A stretch of DNA of 64,000 bases, taken from assembly GCF_041146395.1 (NCBI RefSeq), contig NC_090990.1, forward strand, positions 42,790,001 through 42,854,000, given 5' to 3'. Of this stretch, positions 11,038 to 22,799 are shown piece after piece. The notes below the pieces were generated by a model, which had not been told where the DNA came from, made no database searches, and worked only from the letters and a program-made list of their open reading frames with translations. The position numbers were made by a program, and so were the translations under genes. Each line of letters opens with the position of its first letter. The first letter of the stretch is position 1. The DNA is from Eulemur rufifrons (Eukaryota; Chordata; Mammalia; Primates; Lemuridae).

Positions 11038-11500
11038 AATTTATTTTTTGTGGTAAAATATACATTACACAAATTTATCATTTAACCATTTTTAAGTGTA
11101 CAGTTCAGTGGCATTAAGTATATTCACACTGTTATGCAACCATCACCCCCATCCTCTCCAGAACCTTTTCATCTTCCCAAACTGAAACTGTGCCTCCATT
11201 AAACACTAACTCCACATTTTCTCCTACCCCAGCCCCTGGCAACCCCCGTTCCACTTCCTATCTCTATGAATTTACTACTCTAAGTACCTCATGTAAGTGG
11301 AACTTAGCATAATGTCTTCAAGCTTCCCCTACATTGTGGCATGTGTCAAAATCTCCTTCCTCTTTAAGGCCAAATAGTATTCCGTTGTATGCATGGACCA
11401 CATTTTGTTTACCCAGCCATCCACCCATGGACACTTAGGTGGCTTCCACCTTTTGGCTATTGTGAATAATGCTGCTGTGAACACGGGTGCACAGGATAGA
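11038..11500 (-). mobile_element. Old L1 3' fragment, antisense
   Basis: Reads as L1 backwards: 'ttgtggtaaaatatacatta', 'tttttaagtgtacagttca', 'ggcattaagtatattcaca', 'gctattgtgaataatgctg'. Open frames on either strand here are relic or antisense frames. Confidence 0.85.
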
Positions 11501-11587
11501 ATTATGTATCGTATTTTTCTGTGCATTCCCAATACCAAGTACCATTCCTGGAAGTACAGGAGATATTTAGTAAAAGTATTCCATGGA

Positions 11588-11655
11588 AGGAAGGGCGAGA
11601 GTGAAAGATGAAGAAAAGAAGAAAGAGAGGGAGGAAGGGGAGGGGGAGGCAGTGG
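11588..11655. repeat. GA-rich low-complexity tract
   Basis: Purine-rich on the plus strand (gaag/gagg units). Confidence 0.8.
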
Positions 11656-12600
11656 GCAGGCTAAGGTGTCCATAGCTGAGACACACACACCGGTTGACTC
11701 TGCTGTCCCACGGGGATGTCCACCACACCGGGAAAGCCAATGTCAAACTTCACCTTAAAGGCATCCTCATTTATTTGTTTAATTTTGGTTTCCCACTGGC
11801 AAGAAGCTGGTCTCACGATCAGAGGCCTTGTGTGTATTTCTGTCATTTCACTTAGATAAGTCACAGACTCTGTAGCGTGGGTTCTTCATCTTTGATATGA
11901 AACAACAGTTTATTCTTCTCAGGGCTGGGTGCACGTGTGTCTGCAGTAAGGATTAAACACCAGTAAGCTTTGTGAACTCTGAAGAACTATATGAACTATA
12001 GACATTTCGGTTATTCTCCAGAACTTTTCTTTCTTCAATATTTCAATTATAAGTCAATTAAAATCCATACTATCGATAGTGGAAAAAGAGACTAGTGACT
12101 TAAGGAGAGTTTCCTTTTAAATTTCATTTCTAAACCTAGAGGCATCAAATTGTTAATTTATTTATTTTTTTACATTCTAATCACTTTCTGATTCTATTGA
12201 CGTTTAGGGTGTTCTGCTTGGGCTTGACACACAATCAGTGAAAATATGAAGCCTTTATAACACCAAAAAGTGCTAACGCACAACTACAGTAATTCTTCAG
12301 CCACGGGCAACATTTAAAGAATCCCCAGCCACACAATCACATTAACATTTAATGTGCCCAAGTTCAGCTGAAAGATGTTTCCTCTCTTCTGCATCTCCTT
12401 CCTGGAGCAAACAGTGCCAGTGGAACTGGAGAATCCCATTTGAGTCCTGTGATGAGTCCCCACAGAAGCGAGAGTTCTTCAGACCCCTTTCCCACGCAGG
12501 CTGCTCCTCGAGGTAAACACAGCTTGCACATGTGGGCAAACATCTTTTATCATTTTGCACCCTTTATAGGTCAGCCCGTTTGAGTTGGAGACACAAGAGA
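11656..12600. other. Single-copy DNA; one coding-like stretch on minus strand
   Basis: No repeat is recognised. On the minus strand a 67-codon frame at 11661-11864 has a balanced, protein-like composition around 'INEDAFKVKFDIGFPGVVD', but I recognise no family. 12342-12560 (minus strand) holds a 72-codon frame of no known similarity. Confidence 0.35.
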
Positions 12601-12860
12601 ATTCCCAGAGAAATTCATTACTGCCACTCACTCTAGTTTTCCGTCTCAATATAATTAAGCTTGGCTAATTGTCTATCATGATTAAAATCATGCCAATAAC
12701 AACCTTGTTCTCGAGTTTGGCCATGCTCCAAACTTGTTAATCGCTCTTGGTTTAGAGTAGGTCATTCTGTACCTTGCTTCAGCTGTGAAATTCCTTATAA
12801 ATAACATGCTTAGATAATAAGATCATCCTTGGATGACCAAGAACCGTCAATACAGATGAC
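12601..12860. promoter_or_regulatory. Candidate conserved non-coding element (unproven)
   Basis: Repeat-free AT-rich DNA dense in homeodomain-type cores: TAATTA at 12652-12657, 'ggctaattg' at 12663-12671, and a 16-bp inverted repeat CATGATT-aa-AATCATG at 12677-12692. The composition resembles known vertebrate developmental enhancers. That function is inference only, and conservation cannot be seen from one genome. Confidence 0.3.
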
Positions 12861-13680
12861 ACAAGCTACGGCTAATAATATGGGATCACTGAATCACAAT
12901 TTGAGTCATTCTTAGCAGCCTGAAACACTGAGCTGAGTTTCACACAGTGCCATTTCTCTAGGAAGGAAAGGTAAGGTCCAGAATCCACAGCAGAAGGACA
13001 CAATGGCAAGAGTTCACAAAACTGGCCTGGCTTATATAAAGTGGGCCCCAAACTCAAGGTGAGTTAATACAGCTTCTAAAAATAAAAGATTTGCCTAGAT
13101 TAATTGAAATTCAACATCCCGTCTAACCTAAGAGGCATATCAGTTATAAGGTGTACTATTATTTTATGCACCACTAGGAAAAAAGATGCTGCCAATTAAA
13201 AGTTATGACAATACTTTCTTGTCACTTAGAATTTTTATTTTTTACTTAGTGAGAAATCTCTTAGATGCATTTGTGTGCTAATATCATGCCGCCCTGTTTC
13301 CATGCTTTTCTGGGCACACATAACTTTTCATTTCAAAGCTGAATCACAGCATAATCGTTTGGAAGATCCTTTAACTGTCACTCAAACTCAACACTTGGAG
13401 TAACAGCAAGGTGCATGACTCAGCGGAAGTGGTGGTGGTATGTGCAGCTCTGACCAAGTGTGTGAGGTCACGAGGACTGACTGCTGGCCAGCAGTGATTA
13501 TAAGATGTCAGCAATTCTGGGATGCATGCCCATTTCTCAGATATTAAAACGTGGGATAAACACACATGTTAGGGCTTACAAAATATGGTATAGGGTCCAA
13601 AGCAAGAGAGATGATAACCCTGGTTTCCCGGTGCCAGTGAGTCCATATCTTAAGTATGAATCTGAACTCCGAGCAACATT
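12861..13680. other. Single-copy DNA, no gene recognised
   Basis: Short open frames only (up to 65 codons), with no motif. No repeat assigned. Confidence 0.4.
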
Positions 13681-13684
13681 TCTT

Positions 13685-13905
13685 GTGCAAGGCCCTTCCT
13701 GATTTACGCACCTTCTGCTCAGTGCTCACTGCACACTGCGTTTGATCTGCTTATACCAACTGTCTTGGAGCCACATCATCTTTGTCCCCATGTTTGCTTT
13801 TGAAACTGTATGAGCCTGGAGATCAAAAGAGTCTTTCATATTTCTGTCTCTGTCTGTGTTCAGGACCTGGCACGTAGTAGGTACTCAATAGATGAGGGAA
13901 CAGAG
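13685..13905 (+). mobile_element. L2 3' end
   Basis: 'aaggcccttcctgatttac' to 'ggcacgtagtaggtactcaa' gives the L2 end in order. Confidence 0.72.
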
Positions 13906-14164
13906 GTAAGAAGGAATGACTGCTATACTATGATGGACTCTGTGCCATGCATTTTTATCTCTTTCATAAGAATTTGAAAAAAATGCCATCATGATGTAGA
14001 TGATGTTCGAGCAGTTTTATTTATACATACAAATATCACATTGTTGTTAGGTATATTTCTTTTGTATCAACAGTGCCCCTGGGACTGGGATTTCAAACCA
14101 CTCCTCCCCGCCCCTCTCTGCACTCACACACATACATACACTTTGTGTTCTAATGAGGAGCCTT

Positions 14165-14365
14165 CAAGCCTTGAAGCCAACCGGATCTGGATGCAAAACT
14201 AACTCTGCCATTTGACTACATCTCTCTGCCAAGAAACTTTTGCTCTCTCTTGGTCTGAGTTACGTAGATTTACCTCCTGAGATTACTGTGAGGATGAACT
14301 CGCACATACACAGAACCTACACCAGTGCCTGGTATACTATAAATTCTCAATAAGGTTTAGCTACA
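14165..14365 (+). mobile_element. MIR SINE
   Basis: 'gagattactgtgaggatga' and 'accagtgcctggtatacta' match the MIR 3' half; the 5' half is weaker. Confidence 0.78.
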
Positions 14366-14399
14366 GGCTTAGAAAGCGTATTACAATTTATATTAATAA

Positions 14400-14560
14400 A
14401 GCGCTTGCACGGCCATCATATCTTCCGATTGCCATGCCCATCCTGAGAAGAGGCTCTTCTAATACTATTTTTCAAACACTAAAATAGACTCAGAGAGAAA
14501 AAAGTAGCTTGCACAAAATCACAGTTGCAGACTAGGACCTTTAATCCAGTTCTTCTTATC
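14400..14560 (-). mobile_element. MIR SINE, antisense
   Basis: 'aatagactcagagagaaaaa' and 'aaaatcacagttgcagact' are antisense MIR core, diverged. Confidence 0.65.
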
Positions 14561-14581
14561 AAATCACGTTCATATAAAAAT

Positions 14582-14745
14582 GAATTTTAGACCTGGAAAG
14601 AACATTAGAGATAATCTAGTTTCAAACTCTCACTTATCATGGAAGGAAACTGAGGAACAGAGAGAGAAAGCGATTTGCTTTCAGCACACTCAGCTGCTGG
14701 TGGCAGAACTGGGATTGGAGCCCAGAGATCCGGACACCGAAAAAA
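14582..14745 (-). mobile_element. Ancient MIR-like repeat
   Basis: 'agacctggaaagaacattag' and 'ggaaactgaggaacagaga' followed by 'cactcagctgctggtggca' recall a widespread ancient mammalian repeat that shares the antisense MIR core. I cannot name the subfamily. Confidence 0.55.
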
Positions 14746-14799
14746 ACACGTTTCAGTGTTTTTCCCATGACATGGTGTCCGGCTCTGAAGTGTGAGTCC

Positions 14800-15300
14800 T
14801 CACGTGGTCCTGCGTGGTCTGCTCCTGCCCTCCTCTCCACCCTCTTCTTCTGCTGGCATGATTCCCCGATCTCAGTCCACGCGGACCTTTTAGCTGCCCC
14901 TTAAACATGCCAGGCTCATTCCCCTATGTGCTTGGCTTCACTGTCCAGAAAGCTGATTCCCCATTTCCTTCCTCATCTGCTTTCTCACCTAGTTCAAGTC
15001 TCTACTCAAATGTCACCCCCTCAGAAAGCCCTTCTTTATCCAAAATAGCCCTTTAGACCCTAAATAAAAAGGCCCCAATGCACCACTGTCTAACATTTCC
15101 AATTCCCTTGCTCTGCTATTTTCTTTAGAGCACTTGTTATTTCCTAATATTATATATATTTATTTACTTGTTTAATTTTATTTCCTTTCCACTATGATGC
15201 AGGTTTCATGGAGACAGTGACTGGGTTTGCTCTGTTTATTATTGTGTTAGCACCAGAACAGTGCCTCGTGCATAGTTAAGTCCTCAATGAAAATATCTGT
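14800..15300 (+). mobile_element. L2 3' end, forward, 0.5 kb
   Basis: Good L2 order: 'ttcaagtctctactcaaatg', 'tcaccccctcagaaagccc', 'gcacttgttatttcctaat', 'ggtttcatggagacagtg', 'cagtgcctcgtgcatag'. It meets an antisense L2 directly at about 15300, so the two copies are tail to tail. Confidence 0.85.
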
Positions 15301-15309
15301 GAAATGTTT

Positions 15310-17115
15310 AACTATGTTCCCAGCACTGGGATAGCACTGAGAAAACAACGGTGAGTCAAAAAGACATTCCCCTCCACCCTTATGGAGTTTCTAGTCTAGG
15401 GACAGATATAGACATTGATCACATAATCACAGAAGTATATGGTGCCCTAGAGTGTGTCATCAGCAGAACTGAACTAGTCTTGAGATTCTGGGAAGATTCC
15501 CCTGAGGAAGTAAATTTCTATGACACATCTGATGGACAAGAGGGTGTAAACTAGGTAAAGAGTAAAAAGACAAGTATCCCAATGAGGAAACACGAGCATA
15601 CATCCTTGTGGCAAGAAGGGTTTATGACAGAGGACAGGTGTCAGAGGGATGGGAAACAGGGCACAAGTCAGACCATGCAAGGCTTTTTAGGACATGTTAA
15701 AGATGTGTCCTTTATTCTGTGGGCCATGTGAAGCCATTGGAGGATTTTGTCAGAGAGGTGATACAACCGAGTCTATATTTTAAAATGATCACTTTGGCTA
15801 TCGTGTGGAGGATGACCTGGGAGAGGGTACGGGAGAAATCAGAATAACCAGTCAGGAGGCCATGGCAATAGTCCCAGAGGGGAAGTGACAGCAGCCTGTA
15901 CTAGGGAGACTACAGTGTAAATGGAAAGACATGGACAGATCAGGCGATCTTAGAGTCAGAATTCACAGGATGTGGTCAGGGATCAAATAGGGATTTAGGA
16001 GGAAAATGTGTCAAGGATAACTTCTAGATTTTTTTTAACTTTTGCAATTGGAGAGAGATGGAGACTCCTGGAAGAGGAGCAGATCATCAATCCTATGTTG
16101 GATATGCTGGATTTGAGATGCTTTTGAACTATCTAGGGGCAGGTATGAAAGAGACAGCAAGAAACATGGGACTGGAGCTCAGGAGAGCTGTGCCCTGGAG
16201 ATGATATCTGGGCAGTCTTCAATGGTCCTCAAGGTCATAGGCATGGAAAACTGAAGAGGGAGTGGATGGTGAGAAGAGGCCCTTGGTGGCAACTTAAGAA
16301 ACACTATCATTTAATGGCTGGGTAGAAAATAATGGACCCAAAGGGGCACAGAGGAATGGCAGAAATGAATGAGCAAACCTGGAGAAAGGTGTCCGCTCGA
16401 GGTGGAGGAGGGGGAGAGATTTTTATGGCGAAAGGAATGGTCAACAATGCCAACCATGGCAGGGCAGTCAAGGAAGATGGGTACTGAGACTGGCACCTCA
16501 GCTTGAGGACATCAGGATCACACGGTGACTCCAGTGCAGGCTGTTCAAGTGGAATGATGCAAAAAGAAACCAGATTAGAAGAGGCCAACGGGCAGAATAA
16601 CAAGAATTGCAATGGCAACAGCAATAAAAGACAGACCTTTTAAAAACAGCTATGTAGTTAGGAAAGATAAAGAAGAAATGTTATAGCTGGTGGGGGATGT
16701 GAGGGACCCTGGAAGGTTATTTAGTTATTGATTCAAGACTGAAGTGACTCAAGCATGTTTAATGATGACAGGAAGGAAGATTGTTTCAAAGGACATGTAT
16801 CAAAGCCTATGCAAAGGAGCTGGCCTTGGCAAGGGAACTAGGACCACTCTCTCCTGTTGTAAGAGGGGAAAAGGGGACAGATGTACTCGGGTTTATATCT
16901 TTAATGGGAGTAAGGTGAAGGGTTTCTTAGCTCACAGATTTACTTAGCATGCAAAATAGGAGGCAGAATTATGTGCTGAGAGTCAGAGGGGAGGGAGGGA
17001 GGATGGGAAGGATTCGGGGGTTTGAGGAGAATGGACAAAGTTGGAAACATCTATTGCAGAGAGTGAGACAGTAAGTTAAATGGAGGGGCTGAGTGGAATG
17101 TAGGTGCTTTTGAGA
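15310..17115 (-). mobile_element. L2 ORF2-to-tail relic, antisense, 1.8 kb
   Basis: Reading from the right, this is L2 ORF2 running into its tail at 15310. Diagnostic antisense blocks include 'ttatggagtttctagtcta', 'gaagccattggaggatttt', 'atgatcactttggctatcg', 'ccagtcaggaggccatggc' and 'tggtgggggatgtgaggg'. The 105-codon minus-strand frame at 16307-16624 lies in this relic and is broken on both sides. No functional protein remains. Confidence 0.82.
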
Positions 17116-17435
17116 TTGGTTGTCATGCCAATCTGCCCACTGAAGTGACCCTACCATAAACACCAAGGAAAAGATTGACCGGGTTGATTCAGGATTGGTA
17201 TTTTTCTAGATACATGCAATGAAAAACCAGGGAGGCAATGGATTTAAAGGTTGTGGCAAGTGTGTTACTAAAATGAAGGCCTCTTGGGTACTTCTAGACT
17301 AACTGAGGGACAATATGTTGAATAAAGAATGTATTTTTCATTATGCTTACTGGTTGGATGGAAGACATTTTCTCTTTCATTCTCTTAATTCAAGTACTTT
17401 TCCAGGTGAGATATTGGGAATTTTATGCTTACCTG
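17116..17435. other. Unassigned DNA
   Basis: Possibly the eroded 5' continuation of the antisense L2; no gene seen. Confidence 0.35.
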
Positions 17436-17439
17436 GGTC

Positions 17440-17570
17440 AGTTTGTTCATGTCCACCTTCCATTCTTGATTGTGAGCTGTTTTGAAGAAAGAGACCATAA
17501 CTAATCCATATCTGCATTGCCAATGCCTAGCGTGGTGTTTTTCACACTGCAGATGCCTGATAAATGGTAA
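17440..17570 (+). mobile_element. L2 3'-tail fragment
   Basis: 'gattgtgagctgttttgaa' and 'ttgccaatgcctagcgtgg' fit the L2 tail. Confidence 0.6.
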
Positions 17571-17599
17571 ATACATACATTGTATACACTGATGTATGC

Positions 17600-18515
17600 G
17601 GAGGACATTTAGACAGGGCAATTACCAGTAAGATATTTATCCATTCCATCTCTAATAATAAAAATAATAATCACCACCATCCTTGATACAGATTTATAGT
17701 TTGCTCCTCAGAATAGAACAGAGTGAGCTGAAAACCAGACTAATTTCTGAATGAGAGATGTGGTCATTATTTTTTAGTTCTCTTTGCTATTTCTGCCCCT
17801 TATGGAGAAACGAGAAAAAGAGGAATGAACCAGACAAGATCGTTTTAAAATTCTTCATTAGCATCCACACTGAATAAATTTCAATGGCAGGAGCCTTAAC
17901 ACAGCTTTCACTATATCTGATGCACAGAAGACGAAGCCTGCCAATCTTGCAACATGTCTCGAGATGAAGAAGGTCAACATATCAGAAAATAAAATCAGTA
18001 GCAGAGATTTCAAAGAAATTCATCCCAAGAGTTCTTCTCAATGAATGCAGTGCAAGATTGAAGAATTCAATTACATGAAAAAGAGGCCTTTTTTTAATAC
18101 CATGCCCAGCTATTAGTTTTTTTGTCATTGCTAACATGAAGGCATATTGTTAGCCATCAAGAAATCTCAACAAATTCATACATTCAAATCACAAGGGATT
18201 TGTTTGGTAGATGGATCTGAAATCTGGTCTGCCTCCAACTCCTCACTCAAGATTTCATTTATGCCAGGGAGAACGTTATTCTTAATCAGACATACAAAAA
18301 CCCAACACATTGCCGCTGAGCTGCTATATACCTTTAGGAAACAAAAAATCCTGCTTTTAATTCTAATAGGACATTAGAACTAACTTTTTTATTTGGAGTT
18401 GGACAATTGAATTTCCTCTTTCTTAGAAAGCAGGGATGGTGAGGGGGTCATCTAAGAACATTCTGGAAAGCAAGAGCCTTTGTATTAATATCCAGAGCCT
18501 TCAAAATGCATCTTA
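17600..18515. other. Single-copy DNA, possibly conserved
   Basis: No repeat over most of the stretch. 17820-18120 is repeat-free and has no obvious decay, so it could hold non-coding conserved sequence. Frames of up to 76 codons (18147-18377, plus strand) have no recognisable motif. Confidence 0.35.
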
Positions 18516-18519
18516 TCTT

Positions 18520-19420
18520 TTTGCCTGGTAAATAAAATTCTAGGGATTGATTCAAAAGAAATAATGTTTTAGTCTCTAAAACACAAAGCTCAAGTTATGA
18601 TAATGTTCATTGCAGCATGTTATATAGTAACCCCCTGTGGCTGACTGACAGCTCCAGAGCCCACACATCCTGGCGGGGGTGCCATGCCCCTTCCTAATGT
18701 GACGCTGATGCTCCTGCTATCCACAGGTAAAGTCTGTTTCTTATCCCTTGATGTTGGACTGCTCTTGTGACTTGTTTTGACCAAAAGAATGTGGTAGGAG
18801 TGACATTTTACTAGTTTTAGAGCCTAGACTTCAAGAGGTCTTGGAGCTTTTGTGGCTATCTTGGAATCTGTCTTGAGACCTCTCTGTGAGAAACCCTGTC
18901 CAGCTTACCGGAGGATGAAAGGTATCAGGGAAAACAGATCCTCTCCCACCAACCCCTGGGGCAGTCAGCACCCACTGCCAGAAAAGTAAACGTGGCCATC
19001 GCAGACCTTCCAACTCAGCTGACCCTCCAGCTGAAAACACCTGCTTGAGTGAGCAGAACCTCCTGCCCGCACTACATATCAGAAGCCTGAGGAATAAATA
19101 AAAGTTGTTTTAAGCCAGTTAGATACAGCAATAGATACTTGATATACCAAAGATTAGAAACAATCTGAACATTAAACAATAGTAAAATGGTTAAGTAAAT
19201 GATGCCATAGTCACACAATAGAATATAATGCAAATATTACAAATCATGTTTGAAGAGAGTTTTTGGTGACATGTGCTTGTGTTATAATGGTTAGTGAAAC
19301 CCATTTGAAAAATTTTATATAAAATAAGTTCTCATTAAGTGACAGAGAAAATGACTGGAGAAATGACACCAAAACATTCCAAAGGCCATTAATGGTGGAA
19401 TCAGTTATGTCTTTTAACTT
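18520..19420 (+). mobile_element. Old L1 3' fragment, split by an LTR
   Basis: Left part 18520-18632 ('gataatgttcattgcagc') and right part 19150-19420 ('gattagaaacaatctgaaca', 'aatggttaagtaaatgatg') are adjoining pieces of an old L1 3' end. The MaLR LTR at 18636-19148 lies between them. Confidence 0.75.
18636..19148 (+). mobile_element. Solo MaLR LTR (MLT1-like) inside L1
   Basis: 'gctcttgtgacttgttttga', 'ccaaaagaatgtggtagga', 'gaggaataaataaaagttg' and 'cagcaatagatacttgata' are typical of MLT1-type LTRs. It begins near TG and ends near CA. The interruption of L1 on both sides supports insertion after the L1. Confidence 0.78.
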
Positions 19421-19785
19421 GTTTTCCCCCTAGTTTGTTTCTTCTAGTTGTATCTTGGCCTCCTCTCTTCACCCAACCCAACAACCATAAGTGATTTTTA
19501 GAGCATTAGGGCCCCACATGGTGACAAAAATTTTGTTAGTGTTTTTAGGAAAGATTGTTGCCTGTATATGTACTGTTCTGCCTAACTGCCTATCCTGACA
19601 GCTCTTCTCTGTCCACAGTACTAGTGGAGAACACAGGTATTAAAATGAAAGAAACCCAATACAATAGGACAGTCAATTGTGGGAAATTTAATCTGGGCAA
19701 AATAGTTGAAGCAGGGTCGATAAAGAATATGTTGCAGGTTAGGCACATTCCAGCTTAATTTTTTTTCGTATCACTTAGCCATCTC
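19421..19785. other. Unassigned DNA
   Basis: No gene or clear repeat. A 67-codon frame at 19555-19758 (plus strand) has no known similarity. Confidence 0.35.
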
Positions 19786-19789
19786 CAAT

Positions 19790-19960
19790 ATCACATTTTA
19801 CATTTATCTATTTGTTTGTTTGTATATCTCTCCAACTAGAATGTTAAGTCCATGAGGTGGGAGCTGTGTCTATTTGGGTCCTGCTATACCCTAATCATAC
19901 ATAATAATGTTTGCTATAGAATAGCACTATAAATAAATATTTGTTAAATGAATAAACAAA
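19790..19960 (+). mobile_element. L2 3' tail
   Basis: 'ccaactagaatgttaagtcc', 'atgaggtgggagctgtgtc' and 'aaatatttgttaaatgaat' are the L2 end in order. Confidence 0.82.
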
Positions 19961-20014
19961 CTAATTGATCAAGGACTAGCTTCATATTTAACAAGTTTCT
20001 GTCTGATAAAAATG

Positions 20015-20190
20015 TAGTAGAGAGATTCTGGTCTTGGAGTCCAAAAACCTGTTCTGGGAACTCTTAAATTTGGGACAAATTCCTTTATTTCTCTGTGCCT
20101 AAGTTTGTTTCTGTGAAGAGGGAATGTTAAAATTTGCCCTTATAAGGTAGCTGAGAGATTAAGTGAAATTTATGAGAAAGTAAACAACAA
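20015..20190 (+). mobile_element. MIR SINE
   Basis: 'ttctggtcttggagtccaaa', 'tttctctgtgcctaagttt' and 'gagattaagtgaaatttatg' in MIR order. Confidence 0.82.
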
Positions 20191-20229
20191 AACCCTGGAA
20201 ATTTGAAACCAATAATAATAGGTGGCACA

Positions 20230-20420
20230 TACCTATGTGTCCAAAGCATCACATGCATTAACTCTTGTCCTCATAACAACCTTGAGAGGTTGCTATTACC
20301 AGTTTTTCCCACCTAAAGAATGAGAAATCTCAGACTCAGAGAGACTTAGGCAAGATAACCCAGCTAAGTAGAGGAGGCAGAATTCAACTCTGGTTGGCTT
20401 GACTCCAAACTACATTTGTT
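20230..20420 (-). mobile_element. MIR SINE, antisense
   Basis: 'catgcattaactcttgtcct', 'atctcagactcagagagac' and 'gcagaattcaactctggtt' give a clear antisense MIR. It faces the plus-strand MIR 40 bp upstream. Confidence 0.85.
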
Positions 20421-20695
20421 TACTCTTGCAGACGAATGATGCTACAATTACATTGCCTGTTAAGGTTCTCCTATCTTTGCTCCTTTTCTGGCAAACTCAG
20501 GCTCCCAAGGTTCACATCATAGGATGCTGCAGTCATATTTATGAACTTCTCCTTAGAATATTCTCCTTAAATCCCTTCTCTTTTATTGCGCCTGGGACTC
20601 AGACTGTACATTCTAGAAAGAAAAGAAATGCAATAGCCTTGTTGTTTCTCAATTTTCATGTCCTGCCAATTTAATACACATGAATTTCTCTAATT
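20421..20695. other. Unassigned DNA
   Basis: A 91-codon frame at 20399-20674 (plus strand) partly overlaps the antisense MIR and resembles no known protein. Confidence 0.35.
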
Positions 20696-20699
20696 TGAA

Positions 20700-21235
20700 G
20701 TGCTTCTGCCCTAGTTTAGGCATCTAAAATCTCTCCCCTGGACCTTAGCTATTCCCCGCTAACTAGTCTTATGGCCTCATCTTATACTTCCCATCTGTCA
20801 TCTGCACTGTGTCAGAATGATCTGCCTATAACTCAGATTTCAGAACATTACTCCCTCTTCCCCTGTCATTTACAAGGAGGTCCAAGGTTCCTAGCAGAAC
20901 AGACACATACTCTAAGCCTGAGCCCCTTGTCTTCCTTGTCAACCTCAATTTTCCTCATTCCCTGCCTGACAATATCTCACTGCTTACCTGGTAGGTAATT
21001 TCACTTTTGGGTGTATTTACTCGAGGTCCTTTTTTCTTCCTGTAATGCTGCCCCATACATTCTGCTCATAATTCCTTTTCATCCTCCAGGATTCAGCTCA
21101 GATACCAACTCATCCAGGAAGTCCTCCCTAAGCCCACCACTGAATTGAGTTCCTCTCTTTCCTGCTCTTAGTACCCTCTGCTTGTCTATTTTGTCTACGA
21201 AAGGTGAGCTCCTGGGTGGCAGGGAGATCCTGTCA
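20700..21235 (+). mobile_element. L2-type LINE 3' region
   Basis: 'cttagctattccccgctaac', 'tgtgtcagaatgatctgcc', 'atcctccaggattcagctc', 'tcatccaggaagtcctccc' and 'gaaaggtgagctcctgggt' follow the L2-clade ORF2-to-tail order. Confidence 0.68.
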
Positions 21236-21244
21236 CAGTGGCCT

Positions 21245-21420
21245 ACAAAATGAGAATGATAATAGGATCTTGCCTCAGAACTGTTAAACGAGTTAATGTA
21301 ACGTGGTTAGAATAGTGCATATAGGAAGCTATAATAAATGTCCTGTATCATCTTAATATCTTTGGAAGCCTACACTACATCTGGCACATAGGAGGTGTTA
21401 AAAGTAAATATTTGCTTACT
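21245..21420 (+). mobile_element. MIR 3' half followed by short L2 tail
   Basis: 'ctacaaaatgagaatgata' to 'ataataaatgtcctgtatc' is MIR 3' sequence. 'catctggcacataggaggt' (about 21378) is a second, short tail. Confidence 0.6.
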
Positions 21421-21489
21421 TTGAGACACCAAATTGTCTATACTGTCAACGTTGTTTAACAAATCCATAATGAATTCCTAGCATCTTCA

Positions 21490-22572
21490 CTATGTGTCCT
21501 TAAAGGGGGGAAAGTGACATTAAAAAATTTCCATTTGAATAACAAGGAACCAGGATTCCTTGGAGAAATGGCTAATTCTAAGTCTGGGGCATGCAATATA
21601 CAAGACAAGCCTGGGGCATCTTATAGAGCTAGAAAGTAAGGAGGTGCTAAAACAAAACAAAGTAAAGCACACACACAATGATGGGGTATGTCAAAGGGAG
21701 ATAGAAGCCAACTTAAAGAGCTTCCAATGGCAACTATTGCAACAATTTGAGAACCAAATAAATAAAATAGTATTAGATTATAACACAAAGTATAAAATAA
21801 ATATCCATGAGTTTATATTGATATAAATAAGTGATTATATTGTTATAAATTAGTGATTATATACATAAATAAATGAAGGAGATTAGACAAATTTCCTATG
21901 CAGAAGAATATCAAATAATTTATGTAAATACTTTCTTCTCAAAGAGGTAGAGCAAAACTCCCTACTCTGTAAGTGTGGGCTGGGCAGGGTGACGTCCTTC
22001 CAAAGTGTACAACGTGGAAAGGGGGTGGACACAGTTACGTTAGAGTGGAGAAACCTGACAAACACTACCTTTGTCAGGTGATCAAGGTCAACATCAACAG
22101 TGAGAAGTCATTAAAATTGTTCTTTATTTTTGTGGACTTCCTCCCCCAAACCTATAACCCCAATCTTATCAGGATAAAAATTATCAGACAAATCCCAGTT
22201 GAGGGATATTCCACAAAATACCTGCCCAGAACTCCTCTAAACTGTTAAGAACATCAAAAAAAAAAAAAAAAAAAAAAAAAAGGAATACATGAGACACTGT
22301 CACAGCCAACAGGAGCTTAAGGAGACACAATGATTAAACGCAACATGCTCTGGATAGGATCCTAAGACAGAAAAATGACATAGGTAAAGACTAAGGAAAT
22401 CCAAGTAAAGTATGGACTTTAGTTAATAAGAATGCATCAATACTGGTTTGTTGTGACAAAAGTACAATATTAATACTAGGGAAAACTGGGTGTGGATTAT
22501 ATGGGAGCGCTCTGTATATTGTTTGCAATTTTTCTGTAAATATAAAACTATTCTAAAGTAAAAAGTTTATTA
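21490..22572 (+). mobile_element. Old L1 (L1M-type) 3' end, 1.1 kb
   Basis: The 3' portion is diagnostic: 'gaaaactgggtgtggatta', 'tgggagcgctctgtatatt', 'gtaaatataaaactattct'. Internal A run of about 27 at 22256-22282. The open frames on both strands are relic or chance frames. Confidence 0.78.
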
Positions 22573-22584
22573 CTTTTTCTAAAG

Positions 22585-22795
22585 GTATCCATTGCATACC
22601 AGGCACTCTGCTGGGTGCTTTCCACTCATTACCTGATTTAATTCTCACAGCAACAGATGAGAATATTGGGTCTCAAGGAAATTAAGAGATTTGCCTAAAG
22701 TCACATAGCTAATAAATCTCAGAACCAGGATTCAAACCTGGGAGTAACTGCTTTCAAAATTTGTGATCATGTGATAACATTATACTGCATTCTAG
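22585..22795 (-). mobile_element. MIR SINE, antisense, near full length
   Basis: 'ggcactctgctgggtgctt', 'tgatttaattctcacagcaa', 'cctaaagtcacatagctaat' and 'gattcaaacctgggagtaa'. Confidence 0.9.
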
Positions 22796-22799
22796 GACA

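Noticed and set aside
10815..11081. 88-codon minus-strand frame
   Set aside because: It begins in the antisense L1 fragment, crosses unassigned DNA and ends in the truncated Alu.
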